Source of the DNA: Paramecium tetraurelia
Taxonomy: Eukaryota; Ciliophora; Oligohymenophorea; Peniculida; Parameciidae
Assembly: GCF_000165425.1 (NCBI RefSeq)
Contig: NW_001799266.1
Location: forward strand, 124,001 to 188,000
Direction of reading: 5' to 3'
DNA length: 64,000 bases
Shown: one piece after another, positions 40,756 through 52,705 of the stretch
How positions within the stretch are numbered: position 1 is the first letter of the stretch
Layout of the letters: each line of letters starts with the position of its first letter
Notes under the pieces: generated by a model
Seen by the model: the letters and a program-made list of their open reading frames with translations, nothing else
Told to the model about the DNA's origin: nothing
Database searches by the model: none
Position numbers and translations under genes: made by a program

Positions 40756-42563
40756 ATGAATGAGAAAGATTATTTGTATATGCTCTAGTCCTAAGATGTC
40801 TATGGAAAAGAGGATTATAGACTTACAAATTAAACAGGATGTACAGAACACTCCAAATCTTAATCATTATGTTTTGATTAAGTCATACTAGGATCTAGTT
40901 AAATTTTAAATATTCCTGACTTATTATTGGATAAGTACTAATCAATATGGAAGTAAATGTTTGTTGTAATTTTAAAGAAAAAAAATCATAATAATTCAAT
41001 CTCACTACAAAGGACATTTACAAAGAAAAAAATATAAAAATATGAAAAAATGGGCAAAATACAGAAAAAATGTTTATTTAGAGTTGATAATGACAGAAAA
41101 AGATTATTTAGCCGACTTAAAGTCTATCATTCATAACGTTATGATAGCGGCAGATTAATTTTAGTTATTACCAGAAAATGAGATATAAATAACTTTTAGT
41201 AATCTCAATTAAATTTACAATTTCAATTAGATGTTTTATAGGGATATCTAGTGTAAGATTTAATATTTATTTTAGAATAATTTTCTCATTATCATCCTAA
41301 TTCATGTTTCGGAAATGTATTAGAAAGATTTATTCCTTATTTTAAAATATACTTCAAATATTATTATGAATACAAGGATTATCAAATTAGGGACCTACGA
41401 TAAGCATATCCAGCCTTTGATAATCATTTGAACATTTTAGAACAAGGCAATTTATTTAGAGGATGTGATTTAAATTCATTTCTAGTCAAACCTGTACAAA
41501 GACTACCAAAATATGCCTTATTATTAAAAGATTTAGTTAAACACACTTGGAAAACCCATCCTGATTATGATAAACTGATAAAAACCCTTGAGTCATTTCA
41601 TTCAGTTACAGGCCAAATAGACAAATAAATGGGAAGGTAATTATATTTATTTACTTTAAGTATTCTAAGAAATTAGGCTCTCTTTGATCTGCAAAAAAAG
41701 TTTTTCGATGTTTTGTCTTAGAACATAGTCGAATCAACTAGGAACTTTATTTTAACCGAACCAATCTACTTATTAAGACAAGGTCAAGAAGAACTTGTAC
41801 AGCTATATTTGTGTAGTGATTTAATAGTGTTGTCAAAAAAAACATAAGTTAGCGAATAGAGAATAAATGAAAGATTATTAGAATATGCTTTTCTCGATGA
41901 AAAATCCTATTTAGAAGAAGATAAAAACGAGGTTCTACAATTGGCAGTGTGTAATTAGGATAAAGATGACAAATTTATATTCCTATGTTAAGATTTAGAA
42001 TAGAAACAAAGATTATTCTAAGAGTTTTTTTAAATCATCAAGATGATATGCGAAAAATATTTCTCTCAAACTATTTCAATCTAATAAGAATAAAAGAATC
42101 AGCCAATTAGGGTTTTTGTAACTTCGATATCGAGAGGATAATCTAGAATGCCATTTAAAACCTTTGCTAAATATAATCTTTCTGTAATTAAAGTTCTTAA
42201 TTTTAGGTTGTTTTAGATAAAAAAGAGTACATAACTTGGACTAGACATAAAATATTATTGAGAATTCAAAAGGCTCTAAAGAAACAATATAAAAAAGAAT
42301 ATTTAACTGAAAAGGATACTAATATTCTATTTTAAGATTATATTGAGAAAAATCTAAATAAGCAAAATAGTGATGGAAGAAAAGTTATTGTTGAAACATT
42401 TGTAGAGACTCTCTTAAACTCTTGCTATTTAAAATCTGCACCTGAATCGTATCTTTAATTTCTCGGGCTCCCATTGGGATTTTATTAAAACAACCAGAAT
42501 GTTAGTTAAATGAAATCTACAATAGTAGATTCAGAATCATCAAAATCAAGTTAAGATTCTTGA
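40756..42563 (+). CDS. IQ-DH-PH guanine nucleotide exchange factor
   Basis: 570 residues with introns of 25 (40953-40977), 23, 24 and 23 nt. After a polar N-terminus there is an IQ motif (IQSHYKGHLQRKKY, about 70-85). A Dbl-homology domain then covers about 105-290, starting KNVYLELIMTEKDYLADLKSI and including the CR3 helix FLVKPVQRLPKYALLLKDLV. A PH-like region follows (RNFILTEPIYLLRQGQEE, CSDLIVLSKK, FIFLCQDLEQKQ). The C-terminal part (KTFAKYNLSVV...EYITWTRHKILLRIQ) may be a PX-like lipid-binding fold. DH-PH proteins load GTP onto Rho/Rac GTPases at membranes. An IQ motif suggests calmodulin regulation, which would suit the calcium physiology of ciliates (inference). Confidence 0.88.
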
Positions 42564-42949
42564 TATAAATACACAATTTTCTATTTATATAGCATAATTA
42601 TTATTCATAAAAAATTAATTAATTTACAATATTATCTTGAAAATAGAGTAAATTGAAAATAAGTGGTTTCACACACTATTTCTTTAATCTCTTATTCAAA
42701 ATTGTTCAAATAGAGGCATAACTCTTCTTGGTATGTAGGAGTTTATAGTTAATTGTTTAAGAAATTAAATTAAGACTTAATCCAATTATGTTTAATATAT
42801 AAAAATAATGATCTATTGTTTCATTTTCAAGTATGCTCTCATTTTTTGAGGGAGAAAAGTTTGCCAATAAAACCTGTATTATTATTAAAATAAAACATGG
42901 CTCCCATTACCAATAATAATACGAGCATCTAATAATAATCGATTGAATA
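42564..42949. other. intergenic between convergent genes
   Basis: 386 bp between two stop codons. No open frame of interest, no hairpin or repeat noticed. Confidence 0.5.
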
Positions 42950-44933
42950 TCATACTTGCATCCAAAACTCTGTTGAAAATAAGGTTTTCTTCAAGAACGA
43001 AGACTCTTGTTTTGGTTTTACTGGTTCAGGATGTTATTTTAAGTATTCTTCTCTTTCTCTTTCTTCTTATTCCCTCTTTTTCTTAAAGTAATCTGTCATA
43101 GCATATTCAAACACCTAAAATATTGAATAAGAATATTACTTCGAAATTGAATTTTCCTTAACCAAAGATTTCAGTCACATTTTCTCTACAAAGTCTAATC
43201 AATCTTCTGACATATTTCCTGTCAGTAAAATTTATTTAGTGTTTGGTTACAAGTTCTTTAAGTATCTCATCATTTTCATAATCAATTAGATCCAAATTCA
43301 TATAGAATGACATTGTTTGTACAGTTTCTAGGAGTCTTTATAATTCCTATTTTGCAATCTTAACTTAATCATATTTCTTTTATTCCTAAAGATATGAATT
43401 ATTTTATTACAGCGTAAAACTCAATTATTCTATAATATTTGTTAACCATTTCTTTAACAATTTCATATTCTTGATGTTCTTGTGTCAATTGTGGCATACA
43501 CACTCTATATAAGAATTGCTTGTCTGTTTCATTTTGTTATTGAATCAAATCATCTGGATCAACGACATCGGTAACACCTTCTTCATAGGGTACTTTGCCA
43601 TCTTCGATCATCTCTTACTCAATTTCATCGATTTCCTTGGCTCTTAAGAATAGTGGTTCCACTATTTCTTGAACCCACTATTTCTTTAATTTCAATGCTT
43701 CCATAACTCTGTGTGCATGTTCAACATAGATTTCTTTGGCATTTTCTAAGCCCATCAACTTCAATATTCCAGGACCTTATTTGAAAATGTTTTCAACGTT
43801 AGACAAACTAATAGCTTTCTCAATAAGTTCTTTTGCTCTTAGTAGATCTTTATAAGTAGACCATTTATCATATAAAATCGCTTAAGAATACCTAAATAAA
43901 TATTATGAATTTTCTTTCTAAATAACACCTGCATCATCCAAGATCTTTCTTGCTAAATCGAAATGCGACATCTTCATATAACAAACAGACATATTGAGAT
44001 ACAGACCATACATTATGGAATTACACATTTCTTTATCAGCCTCATCCTAAAGGAAATGAATAAATTGGTTACTTGAATATGCTCAACTCCATTGTATTTA
44101 ACATTTTCATCAGTGTAAATAGTCATTAATGATTTGTATTATTTTTTGAATTCCTTTTATTCTTTCCTATATTATTTGGCTGATTTTTTCATATCTTCCA
44201 GTTCCTTTCTCTCCTTTTCAGTCATATTTGAGGTGTCTTATTATTGATTTGCTTCCTCCTCATCAGATTCTTCCTCAGGGGGCTCTACTACCTCCAAGTA
44301 ACGGAAACATCCCAAGGCTCTTTCATAATATCTAATAGCCTCATCATATTCTTATTTTTGCAATAGTTTATTTCCTGGTAATGAAAATTATTAATACCTT
44401 TTTCTCTAAACTTATCATAAACAAAAAATCTTTAGGCCACTTCGCATTGTCTGAGTTTTTTTGTGTTTTCGTCATCATGAAACAATGTACTTTTTAAATA
44501 AGTTGGATATGTATCGAATACTTTCCTTCTATCCTTAATTGGACCTAAGATTGAATATTAGAGAGCCTTACCTTTTTTAACTTCCTTAGAATCAAATGCC
44601 AACATCCACAATCCACGAGTATCAAGTAGATAATTCAAAGGACTTATATAATAAGTGTCATATTATTCTTCAAGGTGGCCTAGTGGGCGGATTTCTTTTT
44701 TTTTCACTCGACATAAATGGACATCCTCCTTTGGGTTACTTTTCTTTTTTCTCTTTTTTCTTTTCAGCACTTCCATCTGCAATTTTGATCTCTGGTTGCT
44801 GCGGCATTTACTGGAAAGGACATTTGGATTTATCTGTATACTTTTCATGTCCTTTGGGAGGCTTCATTGCTTCTGAAAAAGGACAAGAACCAAATTCAAT
44901 ATCTTTCTTCTAGGAACCTTAATTGCCTTGCAT
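42950..44933 (-). CDS. TPR protein with three N-terminal Cys-Pro-Phe motifs
   Basis: 609 residues with six introns of 23-28 nt; the first starts with GTGAAA and ends CTAG. The first 95 residues carry three copies of a Cys-Pro-Phe motif (GSCPFSEAM, SKCPFQQM, GGCPFMSS) in a Lys/Pro-rich setting. TPR-like helices follow: FREKGNKLLQKQEYDEAIRY and YERALGCFRYLE, then NMSVCYMKMSHFDLARKILDD and RYSQAILYDKW. A long helical region ends in a charged coiled coil (FKKKREQEEREREEYLK) and Lys/Pro-rich tail. The layout recalls co-chaperones or ciliary assembly TPR proteins; no catalytic domain seen. CP motifs in other proteins bind haem or metals, but this is only a resemblance. Confidence 0.8.
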
Positions 44934-46361
44934 TGATTTCAAATATATTTTTAATTATGTATAATGTTTTCTTTGGGTGGAGTTCTTAAATTATATAAAA
45001 TATATTTATTCACTGGTCCATGTCAATCATTTTCAAAATTGTTTAAACATGTTTATTATCATCCTTATTTTTATTTACCTCAAAAACGGAAGCTGCTTTC
45101 TTTCCCATAATATCTTTCAAATCGATTAATTTACCAGATTCCCCCTCCTCCCATCCAATATTTATCTATTTCTACCAAAATAGAACTCGAAGTCCACAAA
45201 TAATGTATACCTTTACTAATTTATGTTGTCCTCATTCAAATCTTAGTGATATCGGAGCTTATTGTATGAATCATATTGTTGATCATATGTGTGGTCATAT
45301 ATATATAAATTCATGTCAGATCCTGAGATTTATCAAGAACATTTTATTAAGAATTTAAATGACTCGAAATTGGCACTAGAACTAGTTTTATAATTTCAGT
45401 TTCTGAGAACTATCATAAACACTTCGAGAAACTATCTTATTCTACTTTCTTTATACTTATAATCGAATAAATAAACAATGTTTGAACTATGTTAATTTAT
45501 AAATTGTTAAGTTTTTAGTTATAAACAAATAATGATATTCAAGATTATTCCAACCATAAAATTTTCCTATGCGAATTCCCCAGAATATTAATTGTACATC
45601 TCTCAAATATATTCTTTATGTCAATTAGAATAAGGAATTCAACGCTTTTTTATAATCATGCCCATTCATAAACGTATAAAGTAAAGATAAAGTTGAAATG
45701 AAAAGTTTGGAATGGAAATGGTAATGCATAATTATATAAATGTAAAAGGGACAATGTTTTCGGGATAAGTATGGGAATTTCGTATGGTTAAATCTTAAAG
45801 AAATTATTTCTAATTGTTCTGATTTATTAAGTGTTAATTTGGTCGTTGAATTTTTAATGATGATAAAAAAATAAATCATATTGGCTTTGTTATATCATAA
45901 TATGGGTCTTCTATTGGTCTTATGGATTACATATTTTTAAATAATTTATTACAAACATTAATTATGCCAAAAATTTCTATTTTCCATAGATTTGAGATAT
46001 TAATCGTTGATTTATATAAATTTACCAATATTGTTATTAAAATTGTTGATTTGTCCTTTAAGAATGGGATATGAAATTTAATTTACAAATTATAAATTTA
46101 TTTCAAGAAAAATTGCAAAAAGATTTCAAAATTAAAATTAAGGATAAAATAATTCATCTAATTATGCATTGTTAAAAGACTTGGAAATTATATAAATCAT
46201 AAATAACTTAATATAATTATGTTAAATAGCAAATCGAAATCTGTTAATATATTATTAAATTTCTTTTAGACCTTTTCAACTAATTATTTTTATATCAATT
46301 GTTTTTACAGTTAATTTTTTATTTATACATTTCATTAATTTTAAATTCAAATTTACACAAA
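44934..46361. other. longest intergenic stretch of the window
   Basis: 1.4 kb between divergent genes. It is very AT-rich with several runs of A and T. One plus-strand frame (45313-45696) could be a gene and is listed separately. A minus-strand frame at 45625-45879 is hydrophobic and biased and looks like chance. Otherwise I see no gene, RNA or repeat; the rest is probably promoter sequence of the GBP and TPR genes. Confidence 0.45.
45313..45696 (+). CDS. possible small protein in an intergenic gap
   Basis: An open frame of 127 residues starting MSDPEIYQEHFIKNLNDSK. The first 30 codons look like normal Paramecium coding sequence (balanced charge, codon use). After that it turns hydrophobic and biased, and a second protein-like stretch appears in another frame just after the TGA (KVEMKSLEWKWQC...). 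The true gene could therefore be longer with an intron I could not place, or a remnant. No family recognised. Confidence 0.3.
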
Positions 46362-49300
46362 ATGAAGAAATCATTCAAAGAAGAAGCAATGCCTCTTATT
46401 TTTTACTAATAAGAAACTCAAAGTAAATATTCGCTAAATCATCAAAGCTTATCAAGTAAACCCTGATGCGATTGAAATAATAAAAAATATTCCATCACCA
46501 ATAGGAATTGTAGGTGTGGCAGGTATGTATAGAACTGGAAAATCATACCTTTTGAATAGAATGCTATTAAATAGATCAGATGGTTTTGGAGTTGGTCCAA
46601 CAGTGTTGCCATGTACTAAGGGACTTTGGATGTGGGGCAAACCATTATTAGGTTAAACAAGTGATGGAGAAAGTTGTTCAATCTTGGTTGTAGATAGCGA
46701 AGGATTGGGGGCTCCAGATGAAGATTCGACACATGACATCAGAATTTTCTCTTTAACTATTCTATTGACATCATGTTTCATCTACAATTCAGTTGGCAGT
46801 ATCGATGAAAATGCTCTCCAAAACCTTAGTCTTGTAGTCAATCTGACTAAAAATATTTAATTAAAGAGGTAAATATTAATTTGTGATTTTTAGTGGGTAA
46901 TCACCTCAAGAGCTTGAAGATTTGTCTTAATACTTTCCTCAATTTTATTGGGTTGTGAGAGACTTTACTCTATAGTTGGTAGATAAGAACAGAGAATAAA
47001 TTACATCCAAGGATTATTTAGAAAATGCCCTTGTCATCTAAAAGGGATCCTCAGAAGGAATTGATCAAAAAAATAAGATTAGAAAATTGTTAACTACATT
47101 CTTCAAGGATAGAGATTGTATCACATTGGTAAGGCCTTTGACTGAAGAGAGCAGTCTCCAAAATCTAGAGAACTTAGATTTCGATAAGTTAAGACCTGAA
47201 TTCTTTGAATAGGTTATTAATCTGCGAAAAAAAATACTCAATAGAATAAGGCCAAAAATGCTCAATGGAAAGACACTTTCTGGTTAAATGTATTGTGATT
47301 TAATTCGTTCTTATGTTACAGCCATTAATAATGGAGCTGTGCCTGCCATTGAATCTGCTTGGACTTATATTTGCAAGAATGAATGTTAAAAAGCTGTTGC
47401 TGAAGCATTTGATACTTATGAATAAATCCTTAAGGAAAATCTTCATAACAGGTTTCCAATTTCTAATGAAGATTTGAAAGCATTTAATAGAAGTCTTAGA
47501 GAATAAGCATTTGCATTATTCAAAAAGAAATGTGTTGGGGATGCTGACGAATACAAATTAGAATTATAAAGAAGAATTAAATAACGATTTGCTGCAGTGA
47601 AATAAGAAAATGATAGAGAAGGTTCAAGAATGTGTTCTTAATTTATTTAATAAGAATTCTAGCCTATAGATAGAAAACTTAAAATGGGAGAATACAAATC
47701 TTTTGGAGAGTATGAAAAAGACATCAAGATGTTTTATAATTTTTTTATTGAAAATGGACCTAGAGTGGGAACTAGAAACTAAATCATTTTAGAATTTCTA
47801 TAAAGAGCCTTAATTGAAGGATCAAATTTATTTATTAGATAGTATGCTCAAGAGACAGATATGATGAAAAATGTTGCTTTTGAAACCTAGAAAAAATTAG
47901 AATAAGAATTGAAAGAAGCAAGATAGGATAGTTTGAAAGATAAAAATAATCTGTTGATGAAATTGGCACAAGTAGAAAGTGAAAAAAGTGATTTAGAACT
48001 CAGGGAATAGGTTGCTAGAGATAATTTAGAAGAACTTAAAATATAAAAGGAATAAGTTGAAAGGGATTTAAAATTAGAATCTGAAAATGAAAAAATTGAA
48101 TTAACTAGACAGATTTAAGAATTAAAGGGATAAGTTCTAAAAGCAGAAGAATTTAATAAGGATATGGAGAGGAATACTCTTTTTGGAAACTCTGAGTTTG
48201 AGAAAGAAAGGGCTCTTTTGGAATAAAAAATCACCTTCTTTGAAAAATTAGTCAATGAGATGAATGCAAAGGAAGTTGATTATTAGAATGAAATTAAGAA
48301 TCTCAGAAAAGAACATAGTCTATAATCAAAAGATTAGTAAACTAAGTCTGACTAAACGGTGAGATAATTATAATAGAAACTCAGTGATTTATAAGAGAAA
48401 TTGAATGAGATGGAGAATGAATTAATTGAGAAGGAATCCAATTTTGAAAATGATTTCAAAAAGTTTGAACACAAAGAAAGAAGTTTAACAAAATAAAATC
48501 TTGAATAAAATGAATAAATTTAAGCATTGACTAGAGAAATCAGAGAATATAAGAGAAATGAGGAATAGATGTAATAAATGTTGAAGAGTGATGCTAATAA
48601 TTAAGTCAATGAATTACTAGAAAAGGTTCAAGGATTGGAAGATCTTATCAAAACTAAGGATGATCAATTGAAATAAGCAAAAAGCCATAGTGAAAAAGAT
48701 AAGGCTTTGATGTAATAAAAGATGGAATTCATGGAGGTTTAATTGGATGAATACAAAAAATAAATTGAAGAAAACAAAAAATCACATGAGGCAATTATGA
48801 AGGCTTTTGAGAATTCAAGCAATGAATCAACTTACAAGATTGATGCGGCCAAAATGAATGACTTAAGAGAACAACATAAGAGAGATCTTAAAAATATAGA
48901 GAATGAATATGAAAGTGTGAAGAAGAGATTATAATAATAAGTAGATCAATTGAATGAGAGAAATAGTGAATTGGAACTCAAGGTCAAGTTTGAGACAGGA
49001 GATCTCATTAATGAAATTGAGAATCTTAAAGAATAACTTTAAACATCAGAAGAACAAAAAAATAAACTACTAGAATAGAACAAGACTTTAGATGGATAGA
49101 AATTATCAATCTTGAAAGAATAAGAGTTAAGATATTAGAAGAAAATTAAATAATTGGAATAGGCTATGGATGAAGCAGACACAAAAACAGCTAGAGAAGT
49201 TAATTAAGCTCAAGCAAAAGCAGAGGAATCCTTAACATAGTTAAAGAACTTCTATGAAATTGAAAGGGAAAGATTGGAAAGAAGAATCTGCGAAGAAAAA

Positions 49301-51347
49301 GAAAAAAGCGATAAGAAATTCTAAGCTGCTTAAGAAGAATTCTATCATAAGCTCAGAGAAACTGAATAAAATTATGAGGAAGAAATTGAAACTCTAAAGG
49401 ATGATTTAAGAGATTAAGTATAACAGTATACAAATACAATTTAATAATATGATCATGAGATTGCCTTGAAATAGTAAACCATTGAGATTTTTGAAAAACA
49501 CATTAAAGAAATTAAAGAGTAACTTATATCCCTTTAGAATAACAACAATACTACTTTAGAATAATAAATGAACTCCTTCACTACAGAAAGAAAAAGTTTA
49601 ATTTCGAAAAATGATGTTCTATCAAGTTAATTGAATAATCTACAAAAAGAACACATGGCATTATAATAAAAGAAGGATCTTTTGGAAAATGAGAAAACAA
49701 GGAAAGAATAACAATTTGAATAATCAAGAAAAGAATGGTAAGAGGAAAAGAGAGAACTGATAGATAGATTAGAAGAAACAAAATAAAGACTACAAAAAAT
49801 GAATGATGAATTCTTGGAGAAGAAGATTGAATATGGCAGAGAAACAGCATTAACTTAATAATAAAATGAATTTTTATAGAAAAAAATTGAAGATCTTTAA
49901 AAACAAATAGATACATAGTAATCAAGGTTTGATGAGAAAATTAAATAATAAAAGAACGAGTATTCAGTTGAATTAGAATAAAAATTGGAAAGAGCTTAAG
50001 AGGAAAAAACAGCTATTGAAACTAAGTATGAGAAGATTAAGAAATAATTGAAGGAAAACGAATATCAATATAATAAATAAGCATCTACTTTAGAAAGAGA
50101 GAAAGCCATTCTAACTGAAAAGTTAGGACAATTAGATTCAAGAAAAAATGAACTAGAATCAAAAATAAAGGATGAGTCTGCTAGCGTTGCTTAATATTAG
50201 ACTGCTTTGAGAGAATAAATAGCTGCAGAGAAGAAATCATTACAATAAGAATTAGAAAAATATAAATAGTTTAATCTTTAATTGGAATAGGAGAAGAGCG
50301 AAATCCATACCAGTTATGAAAGAGATAAAGCTTTATGGGAAGGAAAATTTTAATTTTTGGAATAACAAAAGGAATAGGCAAAATAAGATTTGATGGATGC
50401 ATTAAAAAAGTTTGAGATGACTTTGATGCATCTATAAAGGGCTAGATCAAACGAAAAGGATGAGTAAGAAAATAATTTAAATGAGTTATTATTAAGTGTT
50501 GAGAGAAAATATTAATCATAAATTGAAGAAGCTAATCAAACTCATTAAAGAATAGTTTAAGATTATGAGGATAAAATTAGAAGATTATAAAAAGAGGTTA
50601 AAACTCATAGAGATAAGATATTAATTGATTAACATGGAAAAATTGGTAATCAATTATTGTCAGAGAAAAAGTTTGCTGAAATGTTAGATAATGAAAAGAG
50701 GTTATAATAGGAAATTGAAAATATTAAGTAAGATAGGGATTATAAGATTTTTGAATATTAAAAGATGTTAGAATAAGAAAGAGAGAACTTGAAGGCTAAA
50801 ATAGTAGAATTAGAAACAAAATATAAGGAGGTTGAAAACAAAAGATCCACTCTTATTTTTGAGTTTGAAAAAGAGAGAGCCAAATGGAATTTAGATAGAG
50901 ATCATTTAAATAACATAAAAACTGAATTATCAGATTAATTAGAAAAGTTAAGTGATAAAAAAGAATAGCTTCTAAGAGAAAATGAAAAACTAAAAAATGA
51001 ATAAAGAGCTACAAGACGTAGTGTTGCAGCCCATAATATGACAAGTAATAATATAAAGACCGGCAATACATATAGAAATCCAATAAACAATATTTCAAGT
51101 ATATAATTTTCATATAATTTAAGCTATTGGACTTTAAAAACTAAGTCCAACTCATTCTAATAACACATCTACATCTTCAGCAAATATATCAGTTCTTAAA
51201 AAAAATAATTTAGCTGATATAACTAATTATGAAAAGACTGCTCCTTTGACATAGTAATCATTTCAAAATAGCAAATTTTATTATTATGGGAACTAATAAG
51301 GACAGAACGATGACTCAATGATTGGATAGTGTGAATTTTAAAAATGA
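46362..51347 (+). CDS. guanylate-binding protein (GBP) GTPase with very long coiled coil
   Basis: 1,636 residues with three 25-nt introns; the spliced length divides by three. The N-terminal 300 residues are a GBP-type large GTPase: P-loop GMYRTGKSYLLNR (about 44-57), switch I PTVLPCTKGLWMW, DSEGLGAPDED (DxxG) and the guanine-specificity motif VVRDF. A helical GBP middle domain follows to about 490. From there to about 1,545 the sequence is an almost unbroken coiled coil rich in Glu, Lys, Gln and Leu. It ends in a Ser/Asn/Gln-rich tail. Animal GBPs are 580-600 residues and fight vacuolar pathogens; atlastins share the fold. The coiled coil here is far longer than in typical GBPs. A role in membrane tethering or cortical structure is inference. 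Confidence 0.9.
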
Positions 51348-51584
51348 TATAATTATATATATATATATAATAGTGGTTATCTTAAATTGCTTCATAATTT
51401 TCACTTGGACCCAAATTTATAACATAAATATAGTTAGGACTTGAAATTTATAGCTGTCAAATTAACTTCATGAACCTACTTTCAATTTGTTTTAAAAATG
51501 ATAATATTCTTAAAATTCACGATTTCTTATAAAAGTTATTAAATAAATTTAGATAATTTAATTTATTTAAAAAATAAAAATTTA

Positions 51585-51658
51585 CGCCCGAACAGGGTCT
51601 CGATCCCTGGACCTAGAGATTAAGAGTCTCTCGCTCTACCAAGCTGAGCTATCCGGGC
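51585..51658 (-). tRNA. tRNA-Lys (anticodon CUU)
   Basis: A complete cloverleaf on the minus strand. The acceptor stem GCCCGGA pairs with TTCGGGC. The D arm is GCTCAGCTTGGTAGAGC and the anticodon stem AGAGA/TCTCT encloses the loop CTCTTAA. The T arm CAGGG-ATCGAGA-CCCTG has the usual loop. Loop position 33 is T and positions 34-36 read CTT, so it decodes AAG (lysine). No intron. It is not one of the UAA/UAG glutamine suppressor tRNAs that this genetic code requires. Internal promoter boxes A and B lie in the D and T arms. Confidence 0.93.
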
Positions 51659-51887
51659 GTATTGATATTTAGTTCGTTGATATTCCTATAAGGACCTTGA
51701 GAATTACAACTAATCATATAATTTAAAGTTTTTATTAAAGTAAATATATTTTGTTTATTTAATGGTTAATTAAATAAATTGATTAAACTTAAAAGTAGGA
51801 AGAACTCAATTTAAAAGAAGGTCAAACCATCTTAAGAAAAAATACAATAAAAAATTATTTAAAATAATTTATATATATTGGTAATAA

Positions 51888-52701
51888 ATGGATTAAAATA
51901 ATAACCAAGAAGTTCAGAATGAAATATAGTATCCATTTTAGTAAATGCTATCAGAGGATCAATTTCATTTGTTTGAAAACGTTAAGGTGAAGCTGATTGG
52001 TTAAAATGGAAAGGAAATCGAATTCACTCCAAATTCTGGAAACCTACTTATTACAAATGAGAGATTGTGTTGGTACAGTTTAGCATAAAGTAATGAATCA
52101 TTAACAAATGAATAATTGAAAAAAGATATACAAATTGAAAAAACACAAGAGAATGGTTCTTTGGTTTCTAATTTGAATGGAAAATCGTTTATGTTTAATT
52201 ACGAAACCCTAGTCTCACATGGCTAATAAGGGGATTAGTTTATGTGTTTTTTAGGGTCACAAGAGGAGGAAGAGATGGAATTAGAAGAAGAATAAGAAGA
52301 ATTAATTGAATTAATTTAGTAATAAAATCCAGCTGAAATAGTAAATTTAGGAAAGGGTGAATATTAGGTAAGCATATATTTAGAGATAGATATATTTTGA
52401 TCTTAGTAAATAATCAAAGGAAACATAAAATAAAATAAATGAGATTTTTACAGAATTAGCAACAGCAAATGTAGAGATGGAAGATGAAGGAGATGAATTT
52501 ATGGATGAAATGATTACAGCTGACAATATCGATTAAGATGGAAATATTATTGTTAAAAAAAAGTAGTAATAAGAAGGGGAAGAAATAGAAGATAATGATG
52601 AAGATTATGAAGATGTAGATGATGAAGAAGAAGAAGAAGAAGAAGAAGAAGAGGAAGATAATTAATTTGTTAATAAAAAGAATAATTAAGAATAAAATTG
52701 A
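51888..52701 (+). CDS. pICln-like methylosome subunit
   Basis: 263 residues with one 22-nt intron in the central region; the spliced length divides by three. The N-terminal half reads as a PH-like beta-sandwich: VKLIGQNGKEIEFTPNSGNL, LITNERLCWYSLAQ, then an acidic loop and YFDLSKQSKETQNKINEIFTEL. The second half is strongly acidic, with a run of about 12 Glu after DEDYEDVDD. This order (PH-like fold, acidic loop, helix, acidic tail) is that of pICln. In that family the protein chaperones Sm proteins to PRMT5 for snRNP assembly. The match rests on pattern rather than high identity, so other PH-like acidic proteins are possible. Its stop codon is 4 bp from that of the convergent lectin gene. 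Confidence 0.55.
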
Positions 52702-52705
52702 TTTT

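Noticed and set aside
44596-44913. Plus-strand frames with Phe-rich sequence
   Set aside because: They are antisense to the N-terminal exon of the TPR gene, where the Cys-Pro-Phe motifs and the spliced frame are convincing.
45625-45879. Minus-strand frame of 84 residues
   Set aside because: Hydrophobic and biased, without homology, intron or partner signals; likely chance in AT-rich DNA.
49581-49925. Minus-strand frame of 114 residues
   Set aside because: Antisense of the GBP coiled coil, which is Lys/Glu rich and so yields open hydrophobic frames.
51585-51658. Possible UAA-decoding suppressor tRNA because the loop contains TTAA
   Set aside because: The anticodon triplet after T33 is CTT, so it is lysine; the TTA is out of register.
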